The notes under the pieces: model-generated
Databases searched by the model: none
What the model saw: only the letters and a program-made list of their open reading frames with translations
Told to the model about the DNA's origin: nothing
Part shown: positions 35,729 through 45,386 of the stretch, one piece after another
How positions within the stretch are numbered: the stretch's first letter is position 1
How the letters are laid out: each line of letters starts with the position of its first letter
Made by a program: the position numbers and the translations under genes
From: Calditrichia bacterium
GTDB taxonomy: Bacteria > Calditrichota > Calditrichia > RBG-13-44-9 > J075
NCBI GenBank assembly: GCA_028284905.1
Contig: JANQQU010000062.1
Location: 62,001 to 126,000 of the forward strand
Length of the DNA: 64,000 bases
Direction of reading: 5' to 3'

Positions 35729-38700
35729 ATTCGATCAGTAACATTCTTTTCGTTGCAGTAAAATTGGCTGAAGATATTCGGTAAAAATATATACCACTGG
35801 CAGCTCGCTGGCCATTGTCGCTGTCGCCATGCCATTCTACAGCGTGAAAGCCGGCCGTATAACTTTGTTCATTCAAAAGCGTCGCAATTTTTTGACCAAG
35901 TACATTGTAAATAACCAGTGATACTTTCGCTGAATTCGGTAAAGCAAAACGTATTGTTGTCCGGGGATTAAACGGATTCGGAAAATTCTGTAACAGACGA
36001 AATGTTTCCGGCAACAAATCCCATTCCTGCATACGCTGATTGATATAGTCGCTATTACCAACTAATATCCGGAATTTTCGCGCCTGTGCTGTACCGTTGC
36101 TGAGAAATTCGTATTCAGACACTTTGTCTAACGAAATTGTTGTTTGCAGCAATTGGTCCACAAGAACAACTTCAAAATCAGCTTCCGGCAAAACACCCGT
36201 TTCCGAGAACGATAGTTTGACATCTCCCGCACTGCCAGATTGCACCTCAAAATCCCAATGGCTGCCCTCGCTGGGTGAAGGCTGAAAATCATGCGTGTAT
36301 TTTTGAGCAACAGTTTGCCAGTCCGGATGTGGAAAATAAACGGATAAAAATTCGCCAATGACTGGTGGCTCGGGATAATCCAGTGAATCCAGGCCGGCAG
36401 ACGCAATAGGGGAGAAGCCAAGTTTATTGAAATCATCTATGGCCACACCACTTTTTGCAGTGATTGCCATCTCCCAGTCTGTTGCGTTGCTACTGAGCGC
36501 TTTCGCTAACTCTGGCGAACTGCTAATAACGGCCGGATGGGCATCGAGGAAAAGTTGATCAACCTCCTGGGAATTGTTAAAAATTGCATATCCCTCAAAC
36601 GGGAGAATTTCTCCTCCCGAGGGGTCTGGCTGCAACTGCGTCCAGCTGCCCGCATAGTCGAGCAATTGAACGGCAGCGCCACTTCCTAAACGAGCACTTT
36701 CGATATCTACCGGAAAATTATATGGATTTGAGATAAAGTTCCATCCGGAATTCAAAGGAATGCTATAAGGCGCTGCAGTAGAGTTTGTCACACCCGGTCC
36801 GGTATCAAGAACGCGCCCACCACCTTTTACAAGCAGCCAATAAGCTTTGCCAGGTAAAATTTGCACCTCAGCTTCACTAAACTCCTGATAGCTTTGATTG
36901 ACCAATAGTTGGTAAAATCGCCAGTTAAAAGGATCATATTCTCCGAGGTCATCTACTAAAACGGAGCGGGCAGTTTTTGTATCCAAATCTAGTGGCACAG
37001 AGAATAATCGATAGGCAGACTCTGTTTCTCCGGATGTTTGTGCATCAGCTCTTTGAATACCGTTTCCGGCAATTCTTACCCGGGCAGAAAACGGCTGCTG
37101 ATCTCCATTCTCCGGTAAAATCGTTGTGCGCCCACTATTGTTTCTGGCTGAAAAATAATATTCTAGCCCACGATCAGTAACGGCCAATGCTAAAAGATTC
37201 AGGGAGTAGTCTCCGTTGCCGACGGATTCCATCGGAGAAGAAAAGAAGTTCAGATCGCCGGCGCGCCGAAAGAAAACGGTTACTTCCTCGAGACCAATTG
37301 GATCTTCAGCATTTGCGGTAATTTGAACGTCTGCATTGACGTTGACAATGTCCAGTGGTTCGTGGGATATTATCGGCGCTGTCTGGGTAGACTGCACGAT
37401 TAGTGTCTGCTGGCCCCCGGTAGAAGTAACCAAGACATTACCCTGAATCGCCCCTAATGGCAAACCGGAACGATCGATCGTTACTGATATTGTCTCCCGG
37501 TCTTCATCTAGCACTGCACCTGCTTCCTGGTTGAAGCTGATCCAGCTCTCGCCGCTGCTGATTTGCCAGGCAAAATTTCCGCTCCCGCCCAGATTGCCAA
37601 TAGTTAGCGGTAACGTATCCAGGCTGTCGCCAAAATCCAGACCTTCGACCGAGAGGAACAATCCGGCGATGTCGATGAATGCCGGAATCATGTCGTTGCC
37701 GGCATTTGTTGCCAGTTGCACCGAAGCGGTATATTGACCGGGGGGTAATTCGTTGCGATTAGCCTCTAAATTTGCAGTGGAATTTCCGCCCGGCGGGGTG
37801 TTTCCAGAAAGTGGTAAGCCCGTTAACCAGGCGGTGTTCATATTATCGATACTGAGTGACCAGGATAATGTGTCATTACCATCATTATGGATGACCAACT
37901 CGACTGAATTGTTCAATGTGTCACTACCAAAACTGACTGTGTCTTGTGCAAAATAACGCCCCTCAATACCCATCGTAACGGAGACAAAATTATCAAATCC
38001 GGCAGCATCTACCAGTAGTTCTTCGGAATAAGCACCGGCGGGCAGTCCAGTGCGATCAACGTTTACAATGACGAGAGCGGAATCAAGGTTGTCGTTAAAT
38101 AGGCCACTTTCCGGGAAGACGCTGATCCAGGATTGATTACGAGTGACTGACCAGGGCACATCTCCACCACCAGTATTCCGAATGACAAACGAACTTGTGG
38201 TGTTTGTTGTGCCAAAATCAAGTGCCTGCGGTGTGACCGCCACGCCGGCAACATCTACCAGCACCGCAATGGTAGTATCGCCACCAAATGAAGTGATGTT
38301 GATTGCCCCACTGTAAGTACCGGGTGTTTGCAGTTGGTCCCGATCAACAACTACCTGAAATATCGTGTTCTGTTGATCGCTGTTTAAAATGATCCATGGC
38401 TGATTTGCGCCAGCATTGCTGTTCAAATCGCCGGCGCCATTGTTAAAGAGGCTAAATGCCAACGTGTCTTCCGAGTTGCCAAAATTCAACAAGTTTGTTG
38501 TCGTTCCAAGCTGGGCAATCTGGACACTTGCCTGAATGGTTGTTGATGTCTGAGTACCATTGGAGGCCAGCTGGATTTGCCCGAAATGGGTGCCGGGTGG
38601 CAAAGTATCCCGTGCGATTGATAGTTGTAGAGACTGTGTTTCGCCAGCATCAACGGAGCCGCTCAACATTTCCAAATTCAGCCACGGCGTAATTTCTGAA

Positions 38701-41177
38701 ACTCCCCAGCCAAGCATGCCAGTGCCAAGGTTGGCAATCTCCAACGTGGCAGCATTATTGCCTGGATCACTGTTAAAACTAAAATTATCTGAGTTCAAAG
38801 AGATTTCCGGCATTTCTACTAAAACAGCCACCTGGCGAATTGAACCGCTAAGGTTAACATCAATCGTTGCCAGATTGTTTCCACTGCTTAACGCGGATCG
38901 ATTAATCGCTACTTGCACCTGTGAGCTGCTCATTGATGGTGTATTGCCAAAGCCAGGAATGAGCGTTACCCAGGAGCTATCTGCAGAGGCGCTCCAGTTC
39001 AGTACAGAGGGGCTTTCGTTGATAATGTCAAATATTTCGGCACTAGAGATGCTGCCAAAGTCCAATGTGTCCGTACTGATTGCGAACTCTGCAATTTCAA
39101 CGCTGACCGGTATTTGCCACTGATTATTGCCGTCACTGAACGTCAGCACGTCCGTATACTGACCGAAATCCAATGCATCTGTAGTAATATCAATATTTAT
39201 CGTAACGCTGTCTGCACTGGGTAATGTTCCGGACTGCGGAGCAACGCCAGTTATCCAGCCCTGGCTACCCTGGCTGATTGTCCAACTAATCGGCGTTGTA
39301 CCATTGTTTTCTACCAGCAACGATTTTGTAAGGATGACGGGATTAATACCAAAGTCCAACGATTCCGGCCGGATAGATATGTCCCCGACGGTCATTGTTG
39401 CAATAATTGTTTCATCTCCGCCATTGGAACTTACAAAAATATTGCCCTGGTAATTCATCCCTGGAGCAACAAGAGAACGGTCAACCACAACTTGTACCGT
39501 GCTGGTATTGCCGGCCGTTGTATTACCGGAAGCAGGTAGGAATTCCGTTATCCAGGTTTGGTCATCGCTGACTGTCCATTCAAGATTGCCGGATCCATCG
39601 TTGGCAACAATCATTTCAAGTGTATCGGCAACATTGCCAAAATTCAACGGATTGGGAGTAACATTAAGAATCGGCTGCTCGACCGTCATAGGCACCGAAA
39701 TGACATTGTTCAGTGCATTAGAAAAAACAGTTAAATTGCCATTGGATGCGCCGGCAATCAGGCTGCGATCTATTAGGATGGTCGACTGCCCAGTAAAGCC
39801 ATTAGGCGTCGTACCACTGTTTGGGCTGATTGCAACTACCCAGGGGGTTTCTGTTGAAAGGTTCCAGGTGATGTCCCCGGTGCCGGCGGGAGTGTTCTCA
39901 ATCGTAAGCTGTAAGGCATCGAGGTTTTCTCCAAAATCCAGTGACGCAGGGCTAAAAGTCAACTCCGGCACCTGAACATTTACCGTTATGCTGGCATTGC
40001 CGCCATTGGACTGTATTTCGATTGTGCCAGTGGTATCGCCGGGTTGATCGATCATGTTTCGTAATAATGAGACTTCAACCAGGTCCGTTTCTGTAGAACC
40101 GTTTTCCGGCGTAACCTGCACCCAGGCAGGTGCGGAAACAACTTCCCAGCTTAGTACGCCGGCGCCGGAGGGGCTATTACTGATTGTGAAACTGAGCTCA
40201 TTTTCAGTGCTGCCAAAATCCAACTCAGTTGATGATACAACTAACATGGGAACTGGCACCTCAATAGTTACGCTTGCATTACCGGCACTACCAGCATCAA
40301 TATTTAGCAACCCGGTGTTTAGTCCTGCATTCAAGCCGCTTCGGTCAACAAAGACCTGTATTGTGTCCGGTACTGCTTGAACGTTACCGCTGGTTGCAGA
40401 AGTTGTTATCCAACTGTCACTACTCCCGGATGTCCAATTAAGTGATCCCCCTCCACTGTTTATTATCACTAAATCTGCATTTGTAATTGATGTGTCACTA
40501 CTAAAGTCAATTGTTGTTGGCGTAACAATTAAACTAGCAACGGCAATGTCTACATTGATGATATTTGTTTCACCGCCTACGACTACGGTTATCTGCTGAT
40601 TGTAACTTCCCGGTACCAAACCACTGCCATCTACACTTACGGTTATTTCCTGGTTCGCACCGGCAGCCACATTGCCACTGGTCGGTAGAACACTAAGCCA
40701 TGATGTATCTGTTGTAGCACTCCAACTCAATGGAATATTACCGCCATTACTAATCGAAAAAAACTGGTCGTTTAAATCTGCATTAAATAGGAGTGGTGAT
40801 AAGTTTACACTGCCGGGGACGCCTATGTTTACTGGTAACAGCGAGCTTTGCCCATCGGCAATTACCCGAACAGTATCCGAATGCGCACCAGCAGCCAGGC
40901 CTGCCCGATTTATTGTAACAGTGATAGTTGCTACGCCGGCACTATCCAGACTTCCAGAGGAAGGTTCAACAGTTACCCAAGCGGGTTGATTATCAACGGT
41001 CCACAGCAAAGTTTTACTAGCGAGGTTGCTTAGGGTGGCACTCTGGACTGTAACCGTTGAATTGCTCCCAAAATCCAATGTAGAAGGTGCAAAACTGATG
41101 TTTTGTCCGAAAAGCAAGCTGGAGCCAAGGAGGATAAATATAACGATTTTATAAATCAGGCGATTGAAAGGTGTCAT
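35727..41177 (-). CDS. Giant secreted Ig/BACON-like repeat protein with T9SS sorting domain
   Basis: A 1816-aa surface protein. Signal peptide MTPFNRLIYKIVIFILLGSS to FGQ. Residues ~25-1190 hold about thirteen beta-sandwich repeats of ~90 aa, each with a LDFG-type opening, a W-x-x-S/T-x-x-x-x-W-I/V core, S-G-x-T-P/A and R-S-x-L-x-x-G; this is the BACON/Ig-like pattern used in adhesion or carbohydrate binding. A fibronectin-like domain follows (EEVTVFFRRAGDLNFFSS), then a domain with FSVPLDLDTKTARSVL and GWNFISNPYNFP seen in FCB surface proteins. The C-terminus FRLLQNFPNPFNPRTTI ... FYRISSANFTATKRMLLIE is a type-A sorting domain. It lies 41 bp after the TPR gene and reads in the same direction as the STAND and TIR genes. 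Confidence 0.88.
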   Translation of the reverse strand: MTPFNRLIYKIVIFILLGSSLLFGQNISFAPSTLDFGSNSTVTVQSATLSNLASKTLLWTVDNQPAWVTVEPSSGSLDSAGVATITVTINRAGLAAGAHSDTVRVIADGQSSLLPVNIGVPGSVNLSPLLFNADLNDQFFSISNGGNIPLSWSATTDTSWLSVLPTSGNVAAGANQEITVSVDGSGLVPGSYNQQITVVVGGETNIINVDIAVASLIVTPTTIDFSSDTSITNADLVIINSGGGSLNWTSGSSDSWITTSATSGNVQAVPDTIQVFVDRSGLNAGLNTGLLNIDAGSAGNASVTIEVPVPMLVVSSTELDFGSTENELSFTISNSPSGAGVLSWEVVSAPAWVQVTPENGSTETDLVEVSLLRNMIDQPGDTTGTIEIQSNGGNASITVNVQVPELTFSPASLDFGENLDALQLTIENTPAGTGDITWNLSTETPWVVAISPNSGTTPNGFTGQSTILIDRSLIAGASNGNLTVFSNALNNVISVPMTVEQPILNVTPNPLNFGNVADTLEMIVANDGSGNLEWTVSDDQTWITEFLPASGNTTAGNTSTVQVVVDRSLVAPGMNYQGNIFVSSNGGDETIIATMTVGDISIRPESLDFGINPVILTKSLLVENNGTTPISWTISQGSQGWITGVAPQSGTLPSADSVTINIDITTDALDFGQYTDVLTFSDGNNQWQIPVSVEIAEFAISTDTLDFGSISSAEIFDIINESPSVLNWSASADSSWVTLIPGFGNTPSMSSSQVQVAINRSALSSGNNLATIDVNLSGSIRQVAVLVEMPEISLNSDNFSFNSDPGNNAATLEIANLGTGMLGWGVSEITPWLNLEMLSGSVDAGETQSLQLSIARDTLPPGTHFGQIQLASNGTQTSTTIQASVQIAQLGTTTNLLNFGNSEDTLAFSLFNNGAGDLNSNAGANQPWIILNSDQQNTIFQVVVDRDQLQTPGTYSGAINITSFGGDTTIAVLVDVAGVAVTPQALDFGTTNTTSSFVIRNTGGGDVPWSVTRNQSWISVFPESGLFNDNLDSALVIVNVDRTGLPAGAYSEELLVDAAGFDNFVSVTMGIEGRYFAQDTVSFGSDTLNNSVELVIHNDGNDTLSWSLSIDNMNTAWLTGLPLSGNTPPGGNSTANLEANRNELPPGQYTASVQLATNAGNDMIPAFIDIAGLFLSVEGLDFGDSLDTLPLTIGNLGGSGNFAWQISSGESWISFNQEAGAVLDEDRETISVTIDRSGLPLGAIQGNVLVTSTGGQQTLIVQSTQTAPIISHEPLDIVNVNADVQITANAEDPIGLEEVTVFFRRAGDLNFFSSPMESVGNGDYSLNLLALAVTDRGLEYYFSARNNSGRTTILPENGDQQPFSARVRIAGNGIQRADAQTSGETESAYRLFSVPLDLDTKTARSVLVDDLGEYDPFNWRFYQLLVNQSYQEFSEAEVQILPGKAYWLLVKGGGRVLDTGPGVTNSTAAPYSIPLNSGWNFISNPYNFPVDIESARLGSGAAVQLLDYAGSWTQLQPDPSGGEILPFEGYAIFNNSQEVDQLFLDAHPAVISSSPELAKALSSNATDWEMAITAKSGVAIDDFNKLGFSPIASAGLDSLDYPEPPVIGEFLSVYFPHPDWQTVAQKYTHDFQPSPSEGSHWDFEVQSGSAGDVKLSFSETGVLPEADFEVVLVDQLLQTTISLDKVSEYEFLSNGTAQARKFRILVGNSDYINQRMQEWDLLPETFRLLQNFPNPFNPRTTIRFALPNSAKVSLVIYNVLGQKIATLLNEQSYTAGFHAVEWHGDSDNGQRAASGIYFYRISSANFTATKRMLLIE

Positions 41178-41218
41178 ATTGTTTTCATTCTTATAACGAC
41201 GTCATCGAAAAAATCAAA

Positions 41219-41755
41219 TTAGGGAAGCACCGGCGGACCAGGTAATGGTTCCGGTCCGACAGGTCCATCGGAACCTCCGGAGACAAGACTGGCAACCAAT
41301 ATCGCTGCAACACCTGCTGCCCCGGCGGCTATCGGCCAAAAATATCTTTTTCGGGTAATGCGAAATTTAGAACGATGTTTGTTGACATAAACCTGAAACA
41401 CTTCCGGATCTTCTTCCGGATTGATGCGGTAGAATGGAGAATTCCTCAACATATCCCGAACAGCTTCTTCTGCCTTGTCGGGATAATCCCAGGCGATGTA
41501 GGTGAATGCAAGAAGGCGATAAAAATCCGTGCGCTGCAGCCGGGAAAGTTGAGAGTCCTCTTCTTCCAGGCAATTCATCAGAAGTCTTTCAGCACGCGGG
41601 AAATTACCCTGCTCATAAGCATCCTGTGCTTCGAAAAAATTGATTTGACAGGTAATTGAGTCCGGAAGCGCTTCTTGTGCAAAGAGCTGTTTATTGCCCC
41701 AGATGCAAAGGAAGAGTATTATGAGGAAAGTATAAGTAAATCTAAGCCAATCCAT
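41219..41755 (-). CDS. Exported TPR-like protein with C-terminal membrane helix
   Basis: A 178-aa protein of no named family. N-terminal signal peptide or anchor (FTYTFLIILFLCIWGNKQLFAQ). Residues ~35-115 look like two to three TPR helices: FFEAQDAYEQGNFPRAERLL and FYRLLAFTYIAWDYPDKAEEAV. The stretch YRINPEEDPEVFQVYVNKHR is a pattern I have seen at the end of such TPR units. A hydrophobic segment (WPIAAGAAGVAAILVASLV, about 139-157) follows a basic patch, and the tail is Gly/Pro-rich. AAAGG lies 6 nt before the ATG. It sits 30 bp after the STAND gene and 41 bp before the giant repeat protein, so it belongs to the same run. Role unknown; an adaptor between membrane and surface proteins is a guess. 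Confidence 0.7.
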   Translation of the reverse strand: MDWLRFTYTFLIILFLCIWGNKQLFAQEALPDSITCQINFFEAQDAYEQGNFPRAERLLMNCLEEEDSQLSRLQRTDFYRLLAFTYIAWDYPDKAEEAVRDMLRNSPFYRINPEEDPEVFQVYVNKHRSKFRITRKRYFWPIAAGAAGVAAILVASLVSGGSDGPVGPEPLPGPPVLP

Positions 41756-41785
41756 ATCACGCCTTTCAATCCTGCCTGGCAGGTG

Positions 41786-44700
41786 CTAGCGATTTTGATT
41801 TTGATTCGAAGTTGTGTCTGCTCGATCTTTCAGAGAGTTATCCAGGAATTCTTCCCCGACATATTTGCGCCAGTCAGTAGAATCCAGTTCTTCTCCAACG
41901 ATCCCTTTCGTTTTATCCGAAAGCACTTCCAGGCTGGAAATCCAACTCAGCAATTGGCGATCTGCGCCACCGGAGATAAGATGGTTGCCATCCGGACTAA
42001 AGGCAACACTCCAGACCCAATCAGAGTGTTCGTTCAGCAATATCGAAAAAGGATCTTTGTTGTCTGCATTCTCATGGAAAATCAAGTTGAGTTCCCAAAG
42101 GCGAATGCTTTTGTCGAATCCGCATGAGGCAAGCGTTGTACCATCCGGGCTAAAGGCCAGATCTGTGATGGCGCTGGTGTGTCCGGCAAGGCGCGGGGGA
42201 AGTGCTTTCAATGTAACTTTACCACCGCTGCTTTTATTTACTTCCCAAAGAACGATTCGATGATCCCAGCCACCGGATGCCAGTAAGTGACTGCCATTGG
42301 CGTTCAACTGAGGACTGAATGCGATGCTGCGAACACCTGCCGGTAAATCGTTGTCAGCCATTTTATGTTTTTTTCTGATCGCAGCGTCAATAGCTGGCGG
42401 CGTGCCGCGAGTAAAAAAGCGGTCATCGGATACATCCCATATTCGGATGAGTGAATCGGTATCTGCGGCGGCGGCTAATAAATCACCAGCATTATTAAAT
42501 GAAACCGCATTGATGCGTGTCAAAGTACCCGCGACAGCCTCCTTGTTTGTGTTCTCATAGCGGGAGTCCACTAAAAGATGGCTGATTTGCGGATTGTTCG
42601 CGATGTCCGGATAAATCAAAAGGCGATCCGCACCACCAACAACTAGCTTCTTGCCGTTGGGACTCAGTGCAACACACCAGATCGCTGAGGGCTTACCTGA
42701 AGACGAATTTTCGCCGATGATTTCCCGACTGTTCTCTTCGAGGATCTTTTGGATTTCTTCAGGTGTTTTTTGCGTTTGGAAATAAAAGGACTTTCCACCT
42801 TTTACATATCTTTGCTGGACCGCATTGTCCTCGGACATCTGTTCACTGAGTATTTGATCCAGGGCGCCCTGCATCATCACCCTGCCGTCTTCACCAACGG
42901 AAATCAGCGCGTCGCCAGTGCTGTTGAATACAAGGGCGCGCACAGCGCTGTTTTTGTGATTGCGAATGTTGGCCAGTAATATCGGGCGTTGCTCATCATT
43001 GCGCAGATCCCATAGCCGAATGATACCGTCTCCACTGGCAGAAGCAGACATTTTCCCATCCGGACTATAAGCAACATCCCGCACCCAGTCGCGATGATTA
43101 ACGCTGCCGGTTACCGGTCCACCGGCGCTGGGCAGGGAGTCAAAATCTTCGGTGTGGCTATTCAACGAGCTCCTTAACGATTCATAAATCTGGTCATTGA
43201 ATTCTTTGTCTTCATCAGGAATGAGCGTGTTGAAGTTGTAGGCCCATAAAGCGAGCTTTGCGCCTGTTTCCGGCTGCCCATATCGTTGCAAACTGAGGGA
43301 GCGACTGACAAGGGAGGTGGACACACGCTCCAGGCGTAAACGCTTGGCCAATTCGATGTTTTTCTCCAATGCCTCTCGCTGCCTTTTTAGCTCTTCTTGT
43401 TGCTCGCGAAGGGCATCGAGGTTTTTTCTAAGGTCATTCTGACTTTTTCCGAGTGCTTTTTCACTGCGTTCTAATTCATCCTGACTAAGTGCCAGTTCTT
43501 CCTGGTTAGCCGCAATTTGCACATATAGACTGTCAAGGATTTTGTAGGCTTGTTTTAGGTCTAATTGACTTTTTTTAAGATCTTTCTGGCTGACTTTTAA
43601 ATCTGCTTCCCGCTTTAACACATCTGCTTCGGCGTCCCTCGCTACATCCCAAAAGTAAAGCCCATAAATACCGAAAATTGCTGTCAAAAGCGCCAGAATG
43701 AGTAATATCAATGCCAGCCTGCGCTGCTTTTTGGCAGAATTTTGCTGTTCACGGGCTTTTTCCCATTCGGCGTCAGCGGCCTGTCGTTGTGCCTCGGCTT
43801 TCTCTTTTTCTGCGGCGGCCAATTGGCGAGCCTGTGCCAGCTCTCTTTCTTGCGCCTCTTTTTCTGCGGCAATAATTGCCAGGTGGCGGTCGCTGCTACG
43901 ATTGAGAAAAGACATTACAATATCAAAGAGTTCCTCATCGCCACAGATGATTCTCCCACGATCGTTTCGTTTCAGCTTGCCCGCATCAGCAAGAGCCTTT
44001 TTAGCGCCTTCCAACAATTTTACATCAATCATTTCAGATGCATGATAGCGCGCCGCCCATATAACGGAAGGCTGCTTTTCCTTGCGCCATTTCAAAGCGA
44101 TATTTAATTCAGGATCCTGCCAAAGGCTTCCTTCACCAAGGGCTTCGCGCATGGCACCTTCCATGATCTGCATATAGCGACGGCCATCCACAGCCTCTTC
44201 CTGTAGCCAGCCACGCAGTTCGTCCCACTGACGAATCAGGCTTTCATGGGAAATGTCTATAATAGTATCTTTCGTCGGTGGATGTGCGGTGACGATCAGG
44301 AAAGAGCGGCGGTCGCTGCGAAAAAGCTCAATAATCTCCAGCACTTTTTCCATGCTGGTGTTGCAAGCGGTCATAATTTCGCCAATTGTTGCCGGGCGGC
44401 GAATGCCACGATTGCTATTGTCCAATTCTGTCAGTGTTTGAAAAAGACGCTTGGTAACCCACTTGTCTTCATCGCTCATGCCAATCATTGCTTCGTTTGC
44501 ATGCTGAGAGAGAGCGTTGGAGAGTTTCCCGGCGGCGATATACGCCTTCATGTCGATCGGGGTAGCAGGATCCTTGTGAAACTCCCAGGTGCGCATCAGT
44601 GTGTGTTGCAGTACCGGCAGCTGATCATCCGTCTCTCCAAGATCATTCAAAAGGCGGCTGACCAGATGAGGGTCGATTTTACGGCGGAACAATCTAACCG

Positions 44701-45385
44701 GTCCTTCAATTACCTCACGGCGTTGTTGGCGGGTCAAACGCGGTACCAGATGCTGGCTGAAGTTTAATGCTTCCGGCAGGCCATGAAAAGCAGCACAATC
44801 GCCGATAAAATCTGAGCGCATGGTAATGACAACATATACCGGCCACACTTCCTGTTCTACCAGGCGCAATAAAATGTCTACAAATAATTCCGCTTCGAAA
44901 GACTCTCTTGCCTGTGCCTGGGAACGAAAGCGAAAAATCTCTTCAAATTGATCGACCAGCAGCAGAAAGTTTGCGCCGGATTTCTTTAATGTTGGCACAA
45001 TTGCTTCCAGGATCGCTTGTTTTCCTTTGCTGCGCAAGTTTTCAACCAATGCCTCAATTGCTTCAGCAGTCGGTTCCTGCTCGGGAGAAATGGAATGGAG
45101 GATGCAACGGGCAAGGCGGGTTAGCGGCTCCTCCCCGGGCTTCATGATCCCCATAAACCACTGGTCGCGCTTTTCAACTAAAAAGCCACCTTTTAGCGTT
45201 GGGATGAGGCCGGCGCGAATCAACGAAGATTTTCCTGAGCCGGAACTGCCTACTACTGCAAGGAAACGAGACTCATGCAGCTTTTTCAGCAGAGAGACCA
45301 TTTGTGCGGATTGGCCAAAAAAGAGGAGGCTCTCGTGGCTTTCATACGGGCGCAAGCCTACGAAAGGATTGGAAGGCATCTGCAT
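41786..45385 (-). CDS. Transmembrane STAND NTPase (nSTAND1 type) with coiled coil and seven-blade WD40 propeller
   Basis: A 1199-aa signalling NTPase. It starts NPFVGLRPYESHESLLFFGQ, the usual entry of nSTAND1 proteins, followed by Walker A GSSGSGKSS (46-54) and Walker B FLLLVDQFEEIF; winged-helix and helical parts extend to ~500. A basic patch (KKQRR) precedes one strong hydrophobic helix (LALILLILALLTAIFGIYGLYF), then a ~120-residue coiled coil of repeated K-x-S-Q-x-D/E-L heptads, and seven WD40 repeats, for example WVRDVAYSPDG...IRLWDL and AITDLAFSPDG...IRLWEL. Start ATG 45385 lies 1 nt after the TIR gene stop, with GGGAGG 8 nt upstream inside the TIR gene; a frame to 45457 is open but unsupported. 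STAND proteins oligomerise on a trigger and activate effectors; the TIR protein is the obvious partner. Confidence 0.9.
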   Translation of the reverse strand: MQMPSNPFVGLRPYESHESLLFFGQSAQMVSLLKKLHESRFLAVVGSSGSGKSSLIRAGLIPTLKGGFLVEKRDQWFMGIMKPGEEPLTRLARCILHSISPEQEPTAEAIEALVENLRSKGKQAILEAIVPTLKKSGANFLLLVDQFEEIFRFRSQAQARESFEAELFVDILLRLVEQEVWPVYVVITMRSDFIGDCAAFHGLPEALNFSQHLVPRLTRQQRREVIEGPVRLFRRKIDPHLVSRLLNDLGETDDQLPVLQHTLMRTWEFHKDPATPIDMKAYIAAGKLSNALSQHANEAMIGMSDEDKWVTKRLFQTLTELDNSNRGIRRPATIGEIMTACNTSMEKVLEIIELFRSDRRSFLIVTAHPPTKDTIIDISHESLIRQWDELRGWLQEEAVDGRRYMQIMEGAMREALGEGSLWQDPELNIALKWRKEKQPSVIWAARYHASEMIDVKLLEGAKKALADAGKLKRNDRGRIICGDEELFDIVMSFLNRSSDRHLAIIAAEKEAQERELAQARQLAAAEKEKAEAQRQAADAEWEKAREQQNSAKKQRRLALILLILALLTAIFGIYGLYFWDVARDAEADVLKREADLKVSQKDLKKSQLDLKQAYKILDSLYVQIAANQEELALSQDELERSEKALGKSQNDLRKNLDALREQQEELKRQREALEKNIELAKRLRLERVSTSLVSRSLSLQRYGQPETGAKLALWAYNFNTLIPDEDKEFNDQIYESLRSSLNSHTEDFDSLPSAGGPVTGSVNHRDWVRDVAYSPDGKMSASASGDGIIRLWDLRNDEQRPILLANIRNHKNSAVRALVFNSTGDALISVGEDGRVMMQGALDQILSEQMSEDNAVQQRYVKGGKSFYFQTQKTPEEIQKILEENSREIIGENSSSGKPSAIWCVALSPNGKKLVVGGADRLLIYPDIANNPQISHLLVDSRYENTNKEAVAGTLTRINAVSFNNAGDLLAAAADTDSLIRIWDVSDDRFFTRGTPPAIDAAIRKKHKMADNDLPAGVRSIAFSPQLNANGSHLLASGGWDHRIVLWEVNKSSGGKVTLKALPPRLAGHTSAITDLAFSPDGTTLASCGFDKSIRLWELNLIFHENADNKDPFSILLNEHSDWVWSVAFSPDGNHLISGGADRQLLSWISSLEVLSDKTKGIVGEELDSTDWRKYVGEEFLDNSLKDRADTTSNQNQNR

Positions 45386-45386
45386 A

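Noticed and set aside
38000-41000. Apparent tandem DNA repeats
   Set aside because: The periodicity of about 270 bp is at protein level only (Ig/BACON-like units); the DNA copies are strongly diverged, so this is not a DNA repeat array or CRISPR.
35727-41177. Many long reading frames on the plus strand opposite the giant repeat protein
   Set aside because: They lack ribosome binding sites and domain character and follow from the periodic, biased codons of the minus-strand gene.
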